Notes under the pieces: model-generated | Databases searched by the model: none | What the model saw: only the letters and a program-made list of their open reading frames with translations | Told to the model about the DNA's origin: nothing | Shown here: in pieces, positions 1 through 6,256 of the stretch | Position numbering within the stretch: the stretch's first letter is position 1 | How the letters are laid out: each line of letters begins with the position of its first letter | Source: an uncultured Clostridia bacterium | GTDB taxonomy: Bacteria; Bacillota; Clostridia; Christensenellales; UBA1242 | Direction of reading: 5' to 3' | Assembly (NCBI GenBank): GCA_947366645.1 | Contig: CANBAX010000038.1 | Coordinates: forward strand, 1 to 7,736 | DNA: 7,736 nt | Made by a program: the position numbers and the translations under genes

Positions 1-1254
1 TCGTTCTTTAAGCCCACGATTTTGTTCTTTGTTATAATGGCGCTTTTTTGTGAAATACATGGCGTACTGCCAAGCAATTTTATTTATTCGCTCTGCAATA
101 GTCATATTTTTGAAGGTAGAGAAGAAAAGTTTACTAGTTGTATCGGCAGAGAATATTTCTTCAATTTTTTCTTCACTATCATCTTTATTCTTCTTTACAC
201 CTACAATAAAAGATAGAGTTTGAGGGGTGAAGGTGCTTAAAAAATCTCCACGCAGGAATTTAATAAGTTCGCCTAAATACTCAAAACTGCTTTTAAAAGA
301 AATTTCGTTAAGTTCTTCCTGAGAGGGTGTTGAGGCAATTCTATCAAGAAGTGTTTCTCGCCTCTCAATAGGCTTTCTTAGTTCCATTCTCGCAATTTGT
401 TCGTAAGAGGTTTCAACAAGGTTGTCTTCACCAAGTTCGGGCAGGACTTCGCTAATATAGCTTGAAAAAATGTTGTTTGGCGACATGATAAGAATGTCGT
501 TACTTTTTAAAGTGTCACGATGACTATATAAAAGGTAGGCGGCTCTGTGGAGAGCAATGGAAGTTTTTCCACTACCAGCCACGCCCTGCACAAGCAGGTT
601 GTCAAATTCTTCGGTACGCACAATATAGTTCTGCTCTTTTTGAATGGAAGAAACAATTTGTTTCATCTTAGAAGAGGAATTTTTGCTTAATACATCTTGA
701 AGAATATCATCTTGAATTGTAAGACTGGTATCAAAATATGATAAAAGGGTTTCATTTTCAATTTTAAATTGTCGTTTTAATGTAATTTCGCCTTTAAAAG
801 TGTTTTTGCCCACCTTATAAGATGCTGCCCCAAGTTCATAATCATAATACATGGAAGAAATAGGCGCACGCCAGTCATATACAATAATATTGTCCTTGTC
901 CATAAGGTTTAATAAACCTAAATATATTTTTTCAGTTTTACCCTTTGTAAGAAAATCAATTCTAGAAAAGTATGGGTTTTTCTTTTGCGCTTGAAGACCT
1001 TTTAATCGGTTTCTAAGGTCTACGCTAAGTTCTTCCATTTGGTTAAGAAGGGCATAGTGGTTGGAAAGGTCATCGGCATTTGAAGTAGGGTCATCAGCAT
1101 GACCGCGGGTAATTTCATAGAAATTGTCGGCAAGGTCTTTTTTTGCCATAACAAATTCCTCATCAACTTCGTTTATCTTCTTTCGCGTTTTGTTTATATC
1201 TCTGTCTAATAATGCAATAGTGTCATCAAAATATTTTTGCTCTTCCTTCTCCAT
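1..1254 (-). CDS. helD: HelD-family RNA polymerase-recycling ATPase/helicase, N-terminal part (runs off left edge)
   Basis: The first 418 codons of a superfamily 1 (UvrD/Rep-like) ATPase are present with no in-frame stop; family members are about 700-780 residues, so roughly half is outside the window. Residues 1-95 are charged and helical, matching the family's N-terminal coiled coil that reaches into the RNA polymerase channel. Next come the HelD hallmarks PYFSRIDF, DWRAPISSMYYD (W128) and a KRQF segment, then Walker A GVAGSGKTSIALHR (residues 224-237, K230) and motif Ia around IMSPNN (257-261). Walker B and the C-terminal motor lobe are not visible. HelD in Bacillus binds core RNA polymerase and uses ATP to release it from nucleic acid. 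The ATG start is supported by GAGGGAGGG at 1267-1259 and by a promoter just upstream. It is a separate transcription unit behind the gyrase terminator. Identity is very likely; the exact role is inferred from the family. Confidence 0.9.
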   Translation of the reverse strand, partial: MEKEEQKYFDDTIALLDRDINKTRKKINEVDEEFVMAKKDLADNFYEITRGHADDPTSNADDLSNHYALLNQMEELSVDLRNRLKGLQAQKKNPYFSRIDFLTKGKTEKIYLGLLNLMDKDNIIVYDWRAPISSMYYDYELGAASYKVGKNTFKGEITLKRQFKIENETLLSYFDTSLTIQDDILQDVLSKNSSSKMKQIVSSIQKEQNYIVRTEEFDNLLVQGVAGSGKTSIALHRAAYLLYSHRDTLKSNDILIMSPNNIFSSYISEVLPELGEDNLVETSYEQIARMELRKPIERRETLLDRIASTPSQEELNEISFKSSFEYLGELIKFLRGDFLSTFTPQTLSFIVGVKKNKDDSEEKIEEIFSADTTSKLFFSTFKNMTIAERINKIAWQYAMYFTKKRHYNKEQNRGLKER

Positions 1255-1282
1255 TTTGCCCTCCCTCAAATTTTTCGAGCCA

Positions 1283-1311
1283 ATTATACCATAATTTAAC
1301 AAAAAAAGCAA
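1283..1311 (-). promoter_or_regulatory. Sigma-A-type promoter of helD with extended -10
   Basis: On the minus strand TTGCTT (1311-1306) is followed, after exactly 17 bases, by a perfect TATAAT (1288-1283). TGG precedes the -10, giving a TGn extended -10 element. Transcription should begin near 1276, leaving a leader of about 22 bases that carries the GGAGGG ribosome binding site. Since a terminator separates gyrA from helD, this promoter explains how helD is expressed independently. Confidence 0.8.
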
Positions 1312-1314
1312 TAA

Positions 1315-1352
1315 AAAAGAAAAAAGATGTAAGTTTACATCTTTTTTCTTTT
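1315..1352 (-). terminator. Intrinsic terminator of the gyrB-gyrA operon
   Basis: An inverted repeat with 18-bp arms is perfect except for the central two bases. Its core is GATGTAA/TTACATC, flanked by A and T runs on opposite sides. It starts three bases past the gyrA stop codon, and minus-strand reading gives a hairpin followed by TTTTTTC and more T. The structure is nearly symmetrical, so it could also stop plus-strand transcripts, but no plus-strand gene needs that here. The GC content of the stem is low, so strength depends on its length and the U tract. Confidence 0.85.
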
Positions 1353-1354
1353 AT

Positions 1355-3853
1355 TTATTCTTCAACTGGTGTTTCTTCAACTGTGTTTTCAGTTTCCTCT
1401 TCCTCTTTTTCGGTAAGGGCAACTGCAACAATTTTTGCATCATCTCTTAGTTTCATTATGCGAACGCCTTGACTTACTCTTGAAAGCTTGCTGATTTGGT
1501 CAAGAGGGGTTCTGATAATAATTCCATTATCTGCAATAAGCATGATATCACAATTATCAACCACTTGTTTTAAAGCAACAAGTTTACCGGTCTTATCATT
1601 AAATACGCCTGCTTTAACACCCATACCGCCACGAGCTTGAAGTCTATAATCATCAGTGCTACTACGCTTACCATAACCGTGCTCGGTTATTGTTATCATT
1701 TCGCTATTTGGCCTTATTACACTCATATCTACAATATAGTCATCGCCAGTAAGTTTCATGCTGCGTACGCCTTGGCTATCTCGACCGACAGAGCGAACAT
1801 CTGCTTCGGCAAATCTTATACATTTGCCGTCGTGGCTTGCAACAAGAATTTCGTCCTCGCCACTTGAAACCTCAACTCCAATAAGTGCATCACCTTCAAC
1901 AAGTTTAATAGCAATTTTTCCAACCTTTCGTATAGATGCAAATTCTTTAAGGCTGGTTTTCTTAATAAGACCATACTTTGTTGCCATAATAAGATTTCCT
2001 GTGGCATTTTCTTCAAGAGGAATTATGGTCGTTACCTTTTCCTCAGGGGAGAGTTGTAGTAAGTTTATAATTGCTCTTCCTTTGGCTGTTCTTTGTGCTT
2101 CAGGCACTTCATAGGCTTTTATACTGTACACTTTACCCATATTGGTAAAGAATAGTAAATCATTGTGAGTGCAGGTAAGAAGCATTCTCTCAACAAAATC
2201 CTCATCTTTAGTCTTGTGAGCGGTTACGCCCACGCCACCACGATGTTGCGATTTGTATTCACTTGTAGACATTCTTTTGATGTAGCCTTCATGTGTCATT
2301 GAAATAACGACATTTTCCTTTTCGATAAGGTCAGCAATATCAATACCTCCTGCCTCAAGGCTGATTTCTGTTTTACGGGCATCGCCATACTGATTTTTAA
2401 TTTCCTCAAAGTTGTCACGAAGAATTTTAAGCACACGTTCTGGCTTTGCAAGTATATCTTCATAGTCTGCGATTAAAGCGTCAAGTTCGCGCAACTCTTC
2501 ATTAAGTTTTTCTACCTCCAAACTTGTAAGTTTAGATAGCCTCATTTCTAAGATTGCATTTACTTGAATTTCGTCAAGATTAAAGCTTTCCATAAGTTTG
2601 CCGGCAGCATCTTGTTTATCGTCTGAGGCCTTTATTATTCTAATAACTTCATCAATATTTGCAAGTGCGATGACAAGTCCTTTTACAATGTGTTCACGCT
2701 CCTTAGCCTTTTTAAGGTCAAACTGAGTTTTGCGTGTAAGCACCTCTTTTTGATGCTCAAGATAGTAATACAGCATTTCTTTAAGGTTCAGTATGCGAGG
2801 TTGGTTGTTTACAAGTGCTAAGAATATGATACCACTTCCTTTCTGAAGAAGGGTATGTTTGTATAAAGAGTTAAGCACTACTTGTGCATTTGCGTCTTTT
2901 TTAATGTCAACTACGATACGCATACCATCACGGTCACTTTCCTCACGAATGTCGCTTATGCCATCAAGTTTCTTGTTTTTTACAAGGTCTGCCATTTGTA
3001 CAATAAATTGTGCTTTGTTAACCATGTAAGGAAGTTCGGTAATTATAATACGCGTTCTTCCATTGTTAAGTTCCTCAATTTCAGTTTTTCCACGCACAAC
3101 AATTCCGCCTCGACCTGTTTTGTACGCGTGCTTAACAGCGCTTCTTCCCATAATTATTCCGCCGGTAGGGAAGTCAGGCGCTGGAATATACTTGATAAGT
3201 TCATCGATTTCAATGTCTGGGTTGTCAATAAGGGCTTGTAAGCCGTTTAAAACCTCTTTTAAGTTGTGAGGTGGAATATTTGTCGCCATACCCACTGCAA
3301 TACCATCAGCGCCGTTTATAAGTAGGTTAGGTATTTTTGCTGGCAGTACCACTGGCTGCATAAGGGTGTTATCAAAGTTAGGGTAAAAGTTAACCGTTTC
3401 TTTATCAATATCTTCAAGCATAAGTGCGGCTATTTTACTTAGACGCGCTTCTGTATAACGTTGAGCCGCAGGGGGGTCACCATCGACAGAGCCAAAGTTT
3501 CCTTGCCCGTCTACAAGAGGGTAACGAATAGAGAAGTCCTGAGCAAGTCTTACCATTGCATCGTAAACAGAACTATCGCCATGAGGGTGATACTTACCCA
3601 TAACCTCTCCAACAATTCTGGCACTCTTTTTAGTTGGCTTATCGTAGAAGTTGTTCATTTCGCCCATACTGAAAAGTATTCTTCTATGGACTGGTTTTAA
3701 TCCATCTCTTACATCAGGAATGGCACGAGAAACATTCACCGCCATTGCATAGGAGATAAATGAATGCTTAAGTTCATTCACTGTGTCAAGTTTTTCCACC
3801 TTGGTTTCTCTAAATAACTCTTCCAAAGGCTTCTTATTTTCAAATTTTTCCAT
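1355..3853 (-). CDS. gyrA: DNA gyrase subunit A
   Basis: This is the breakage-reunion subunit of DNA gyrase, working as GyrA2GyrB2 on the chromosome. At 832 residues it has normal length. The winged-helix region holds the quinolone-determining segment KYHPHGDSSVYD (residues 87-98) and the catalytic tyrosine Y133 in QRYTEARL. NGADGIAVGMATNIPPHN (180-197) and the coiled-coil/C-gate region follow, to about residue 490. A beta-pinwheel C-terminal domain (about 500-815) carries a GyrA box at 536-542, QHRGGVG, and a second box-like loop QARGGMG at 739-745; the tail is acidic. The GyrA box and pinwheel favour GyrA over ParC. Residues equivalent to E. coli S83 and D87 are S94 and D98, the drug-sensitive state. 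The ATG is preceded by AAGGAG, which is fused to the stop codon of the gene upstream. It is the last gene of the operon, with the terminator right behind it. Confidence 0.97.
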   Translation of the reverse strand: MEKFENKKPLEELFRETKVEKLDTVNELKHSFISYAMAVNVSRAIPDVRDGLKPVHRRILFSMGEMNNFYDKPTKKSARIVGEVMGKYHPHGDSSVYDAMVRLAQDFSIRYPLVDGQGNFGSVDGDPPAAQRYTEARLSKIAALMLEDIDKETVNFYPNFDNTLMQPVVLPAKIPNLLINGADGIAVGMATNIPPHNLKEVLNGLQALIDNPDIEIDELIKYIPAPDFPTGGIIMGRSAVKHAYKTGRGGIVVRGKTEIEELNNGRTRIIITELPYMVNKAQFIVQMADLVKNKKLDGISDIREESDRDGMRIVVDIKKDANAQVVLNSLYKHTLLQKGSGIIFLALVNNQPRILNLKEMLYYYLEHQKEVLTRKTQFDLKKAKEREHIVKGLVIALANIDEVIRIIKASDDKQDAAGKLMESFNLDEIQVNAILEMRLSKLTSLEVEKLNEELRELDALIADYEDILAKPERVLKILRDNFEEIKNQYGDARKTEISLEAGGIDIADLIEKENVVISMTHEGYIKRMSTSEYKSQHRGGVGVTAHKTKDEDFVERMLLTCTHNDLLFFTNMGKVYSIKAYEVPEAQRTAKGRAIINLLQLSPEEKVTTIIPLEENATGNLIMATKYGLIKKTSLKEFASIRKVGKIAIKLVEGDALIGVEVSSGEDEILVASHDGKCIRFAEADVRSVGRDSQGVRSMKLTGDDYIVDMSVIRPNSEMITITEHGYGKRSSTDDYRLQARGGMGVKAGVFNDKTGKLVALKQVVDNCDIMLIADNGIIIRTPLDQISKLSRVSQGVRIMKLRDDAKIVAVALTEKEEEETENTVEETPVEE

Positions 3854-3859
3854 TTTTAT

Positions 3860-3866
3860 CTCCTTA
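3860..3866 (-). promoter_or_regulatory. gyrA ribosome binding site fused to upstream stop codon
   Basis: On the minus strand TAAGGAG joins the TAA stop of the small gene (3866-3864) to the Shine-Dalgarno AAGGAG (3865-3860), six bases before the gyrA ATG. A ribosome ending on the upstream gene would sit on the gyrA initiation site, so translational coupling is likely. The site also fixes the gyrA start. Confidence 0.85.
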
Positions 3867-4157
3867 TATTATACTTTCGTGATATATAATTTCTTTCTCG
3901 TGTGCTTTTGCATAAGCAATTTCTTTCTTTGTACTTTCTCCAATATTCCCGCCAATATTAACAACATAAATTGCATCTGATTTATCAATTTTTTTATAAT
4001 GAATTTCACCAATTCGTTTTTTCTTTTCCTCGGTTATATTATTAAGTCCATATACGCATTGAATAACGCAATAGTTTTTCTTTGTTTCAAGTTCGGCAGC
4101 GATTTGAATCATTTCTTTTTCAAATCGCAGACTGCCACAAACGGTAACAACTTTCAT
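3864..4157 (-). CDS. Small nucleoside 2-deoxyribosyltransferase-like protein, middle gene of the gyrase operon
   Basis: A 97-residue soluble protein with a Rossmann-like pattern. The first strand runs into CGSLRF (residues 7-12). A helix follows, then strand YCVIQCVYG (29-37), a helix with IHYKKIDKSDA (52-62), strand IYVVNIGG (63-70), and IGESTKKEIAYAKA (72-85). The pattern of GSLRF near the start, K(I/D)xSDxIxVVN and GxIGESTxxEIxYA is that of short nucleoside 2-deoxyribosyltransferase-like (DUF4406-like) proteins. By analogy with the known enzymes, E79 would be the glycosidic nucleophile, with D58/D61 near the ribose. Such enzymes transfer or hydrolyse deoxyribose-base bonds, and distant relatives (DNPH1/Rcl) cleave deoxynucleotides. 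It starts 8 bases after gyrB and ends 10 bases before gyrA, with its own AGGAG, so it is expressed with gyrase. Fold assignment is fairly secure; substrate and activity are unknown. Confidence 0.75.
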   Translation of the reverse strand: MKVVTVCGSLRFEKEMIQIAAELETKKNYCVIQCVYGLNNITEEKKKRIGEIHYKKIDKSDAIYVVNIGGNIGESTKKEIAYAKAHEKEIIYHESII

Positions 4158-4162
4158 ACTAT

Positions 4163-4168
4163 CTCCTA
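4163..4168 (-). promoter_or_regulatory. Ribosome binding site overlapping the gyrB stop codon
   Basis: On the minus strand TAGGAG consists of the gyrB stop TAG (4168-4166) and the Shine-Dalgarno AGGAG (4167-4163), five bases before the ATG of the 97-residue gene. This decides that start and suggests coupling to gyrB translation. Confidence 0.85.
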
Positions 4169-6118
4169 AATATCCAAATCGGTAACAAGTGTTGCGTTTG
4201 CTTCAATGAACTGACGGCGAAGTTCAGGCTCTTCTCCCATAAGCTCGTTAAACATTTTTTCTGCCTCAATCGCATCGTCCATTGTAATTTGTACTAAGAT
4301 ACGGTTTTCTGGATTCATGGTGGTTTCCCAAAGCTGTGTTGCGTTCATTTCACCAAGACCTTTGTAACGCTGCTGGTCACAACCTTTGCGGCCATTTTCA
4401 GCATAAAAGGCTTCAAGTTCGTCATCAGAGTAGAAATAGTATTCTTGTTTGTTTTTTGTTACCTTGTAAAGAGGTGGTTTAGCCGCATATACATGGCCTT
4501 GCTCTATAAGTGGTCGCATAAAACGGAAGAAGAAGGTGAGAAGAAGTATTCTAATATGCGCGCCATCGACATCGGCATCGGTCATACATATTATTTTGTC
4601 ATAGCGAAGTTTTTCCATATTAAATTCACTTCCAATTCCAGCACCAAACGCGGTAGCCATAGCTTTAATTTCTGCGTTTTCTAAGATACGGTTAAGTCTA
4701 GCTTTTTCTACATTAAGGATTTTACCTCTAAGTGGCAGAATGGCTTGGAAACGTCTATCCCTACCAGTCTTAGCAGTACCGCCCGCGGAATCTCCCTCAA
4801 CAAGGTAAATTTCACAGAATCTTCTGTCTTTTTCGCTACAGTCGGCAAGTTTACCAGGCAGGGTGGTGCTTTCAAGCACGCTCTTTCTTCTTGTAAGTTC
4901 CCTTGCGTTTCTTGCGGCATCTCTTGCGCGCTGGGCAGTAATGCTCTTCATGATAAGGTTTCTTGCCTCATTAGGGTGTCTGTCAAGATAGTCGCCAAAT
5001 TCTTCCTGCATTGCCTTGTAAACAATAGTACGCATTTCGCTATTGCCAAGTTTGGTCTTGGTTTGTCCTTCAAACTGAGGATTGCGTAATTTTACACTTA
5101 TCACTGCGGTCAAACCTTCTCGGCAGTCATCTCCAGTAAGTTTTTCATTATCTTTAATTATCTTGTTTGTAATTGCGTAGTCATTGATAACCTTGGTCAG
5201 TGCTGCTTTAAAACCTTCAAGATGTGTTCCGCCTTCTTCAGTGTTAATATTGTTCGCATAGGCATTTATTATTTCGTTATAGCCTTCGTTATATTGAAAA
5301 GCCACTTCAATTTCATTTTCAATTTCGCCCTTGGCATTTCTGTTGAATTTATTGAAATAAACTGGGTAAGGTAAAAGTGTTTCTCTGTTTTTATTAAGAT
5401 AGTCTACAAATTCAACAATTCCACCTTTAAACTCAAAAACCTCTTTTCGCTCTTGACCAACACGCTTGTCCTCAAGTGAAATTACAAGCCCTTTATTAAG
5501 GAAGGCTATCTCTCTAAACCTATTTTTCATGGTGTCGAAGTTGAAAACAACAGTTTCAAATATATCTTTGTCAGGTGAGAAAGTAATAGTTGTTCCGCGT
5601 CTGTCAGTCTTTCCTACCACTTTAAGTGGATATAAGGCTTTTCCACGACTAAACTCAATTTGATAGTGCTCTCCATTTTGGTATACATCACAGGTCATGT
5701 GAGAAGAAAGAGCGTTCACGCAGGATACACCAACGCCATGAAGTCCGCCAGAAATTTTATAGCCTTCGCCACCAAATTTGCCGCCAGCGTGAAGTTTAGT
5801 CAGAACAACTTCCACCGCACTCTTGCCTTCCTTTGGAATGATGCCGGTAGGAATACCACGGCCGTTATCGCTGATACTGCAAGAGCCGTCCCAGTTGATA
5901 GTGACATCTATTTGTGTACAATATCCAGCAAGCGCTTCGTCGATAGAGTTGTCCACAACCTCAGTTACAAGGTGGTGAAGTCCGTGTTCATCGGTAGAGC
6001 CGATATACATACCTGGCCTTTTTCTAACAGGCTCAAGGCCTTCAAGCACTTGAATGTCGCCAGCATCATATTTTTTACTTTTGCTAAGTTCAAGTTCCTC
6101 AGCGGTTTTGTCTTCCAT
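4166..6118 (-). CDS. gyrB: DNA gyrase subunit B
   Basis: The ATPase and TOPRIM subunit of DNA gyrase; it captures the DNA segment to be passed and coordinates metal during cleavage. The GHKL ATPase domain shows E53VVDN57 (catalytic E53), DNGRGIP (84-90) and GGLHGVG (124-130). The transducer carries the ATP-sensing loop QTK (352-354). The TOPRIM domain shows EGDSAGG (441-447), LPLRGKILNVEKAR (461-474) and DADVDG (514-519), and the C-terminal QRYKGLGEM (583-591) is intact. The 650 residues match the Gram-positive type without the large insertion of E. coli GyrB. GGKFGGEGYKISGG and partnership with a GyrA-box protein favour GyrB over ParE. The ATG follows AGGAAGG at the usual distance. It is the first gene of the operon, about 22 bases behind its predicted transcription start. 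No recF or dnaN lies upstream, unlike many Bacillota; a divergent membrane gene is there instead. Confidence 0.97.
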   Translation of the reverse strand: MEDKTAEELELSKSKKYDAGDIQVLEGLEPVRKRPGMYIGSTDEHGLHHLVTEVVDNSIDEALAGYCTQIDVTINWDGSCSISDNGRGIPTGIIPKEGKSAVEVVLTKLHAGGKFGGEGYKISGGLHGVGVSCVNALSSHMTCDVYQNGEHYQIEFSRGKALYPLKVVGKTDRRGTTITFSPDKDIFETVVFNFDTMKNRFREIAFLNKGLVISLEDKRVGQERKEVFEFKGGIVEFVDYLNKNRETLLPYPVYFNKFNRNAKGEIENEIEVAFQYNEGYNEIINAYANNINTEEGGTHLEGFKAALTKVINDYAITNKIIKDNEKLTGDDCREGLTAVISVKLRNPQFEGQTKTKLGNSEMRTIVYKAMQEEFGDYLDRHPNEARNLIMKSITAQRARDAARNARELTRRKSVLESTTLPGKLADCSEKDRRFCEIYLVEGDSAGGTAKTGRDRRFQAILPLRGKILNVEKARLNRILENAEIKAMATAFGAGIGSEFNMEKLRYDKIICMTDADVDGAHIRILLLTFFFRFMRPLIEQGHVYAAKPPLYKVTKNKQEYYFYSDDELEAFYAENGRKGCDQQRYKGLGEMNATQLWETTMNPENRILVQITMDDAIEAEKMFNELMGEEPELRRQFIEANATLVTDLDI

Positions 6119-6147
6119 ATTTACCTTCCTATATTTATATATATAAT

Positions 6148-6176
6148 ATTATATAATATAATATAGAAAAAAACAA
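6148..6176 (-). promoter_or_regulatory. Sigma-A-type promoter of the gyrB operon
   Basis: Minus-strand TTGTTT (6176-6171) and a perfect TATAAT (6153-6148) are separated by 17 bases. The predicted transcription start near 6141 leaves a short leader ending in AGGAAGG. The -10 lies within an uninterrupted 36-base A/T tract (6130-6165), so other TATAAT-like matches overlap it and the exact start is less certain than the presence of the promoter. Confidence 0.75.
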
Positions 6177-6182
6177 CTATTT

Positions 6183-6198
6183 TTAAACCTTCTTTTTT
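6183..6198. repeat. Left copy of a 16-bp inverted repeat flanking the GtrA-like gene
   Basis: The 16 bases here are the exact reverse complement of 6868-6883, the left arm of the convergent terminator on the other side of the GtrA-like gene. This copy has no local partner to form a hairpin, and lies between the two divergent promoters. It could be a relic of a terminator or of a past insertion. Its low-complexity pyrimidine run weakens the case for a specific origin. Confidence 0.6.
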
Positions 6199-6204
6199 AT
6201 TTTG

Positions 6205-6234
6205 TTGACAAGGCTAATTTAATTGTGATAGCAT
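6205..6234 (+). promoter_or_regulatory. Promoter of the GtrA-like gene
   Basis: A consensus -35 TTGACA (6205-6210) is followed after 18 bases by TAGCAT (6229-6234), preceded by TGA as an extended -10. The predicted start near 6241 leaves about 16 bases of leader holding AAGGGAG. This placement rules out the upstream TTG at 6239 as a practical start. It is divergent to the gyrB promoter, with 28 bases between the two -35 elements. Confidence 0.7.
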
Positions 6235-6256
6235 AAATTTGAAAAAAGGGAGAAGA

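Noticed and set aside
22..216. Plus-strand 64-codon frame at the left edge
   Set aside because: It is antisense to the helD frame, which is uninterrupted and carries clear family motifs.
3868..3896. Internal promoter for gyrA, from a TATAAT at 3873-3868 on the minus strand
   Set aside because: There is no -35 or extended -10 partner at the right distance, and the start would fall in the ribosome binding site.
1355..6118. Topoisomerase IV (parE-parC) instead of gyrase
   Set aside because: The GyrA box, the pinwheel repeats and the GyrB-type GGKFGGEGYKISGG segment favour gyrase.
1637..6166. Many plus-strand open frames of 65-170 codons opposite gyrA, the small gene and gyrB
   Set aside because: They lie antisense to strongly recognisable genes, lack ribosome binding sites and family-like sequence, and are explained by the composition of the coding strand.
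6119..6204. Replication origin, because of the A/T-rich tract next to gyrB
   Set aside because: No DnaA boxes (TTATCCACA-like) are seen, and no dnaA, dnaN or recF gene is nearby.
6239..6256. TTG start at 6239 for the GtrA-like gene
   Set aside because: It would lie at or before the predicted transcription start and has no binding site; the in-frame ATG at 6257 has AAGGGAG before it.
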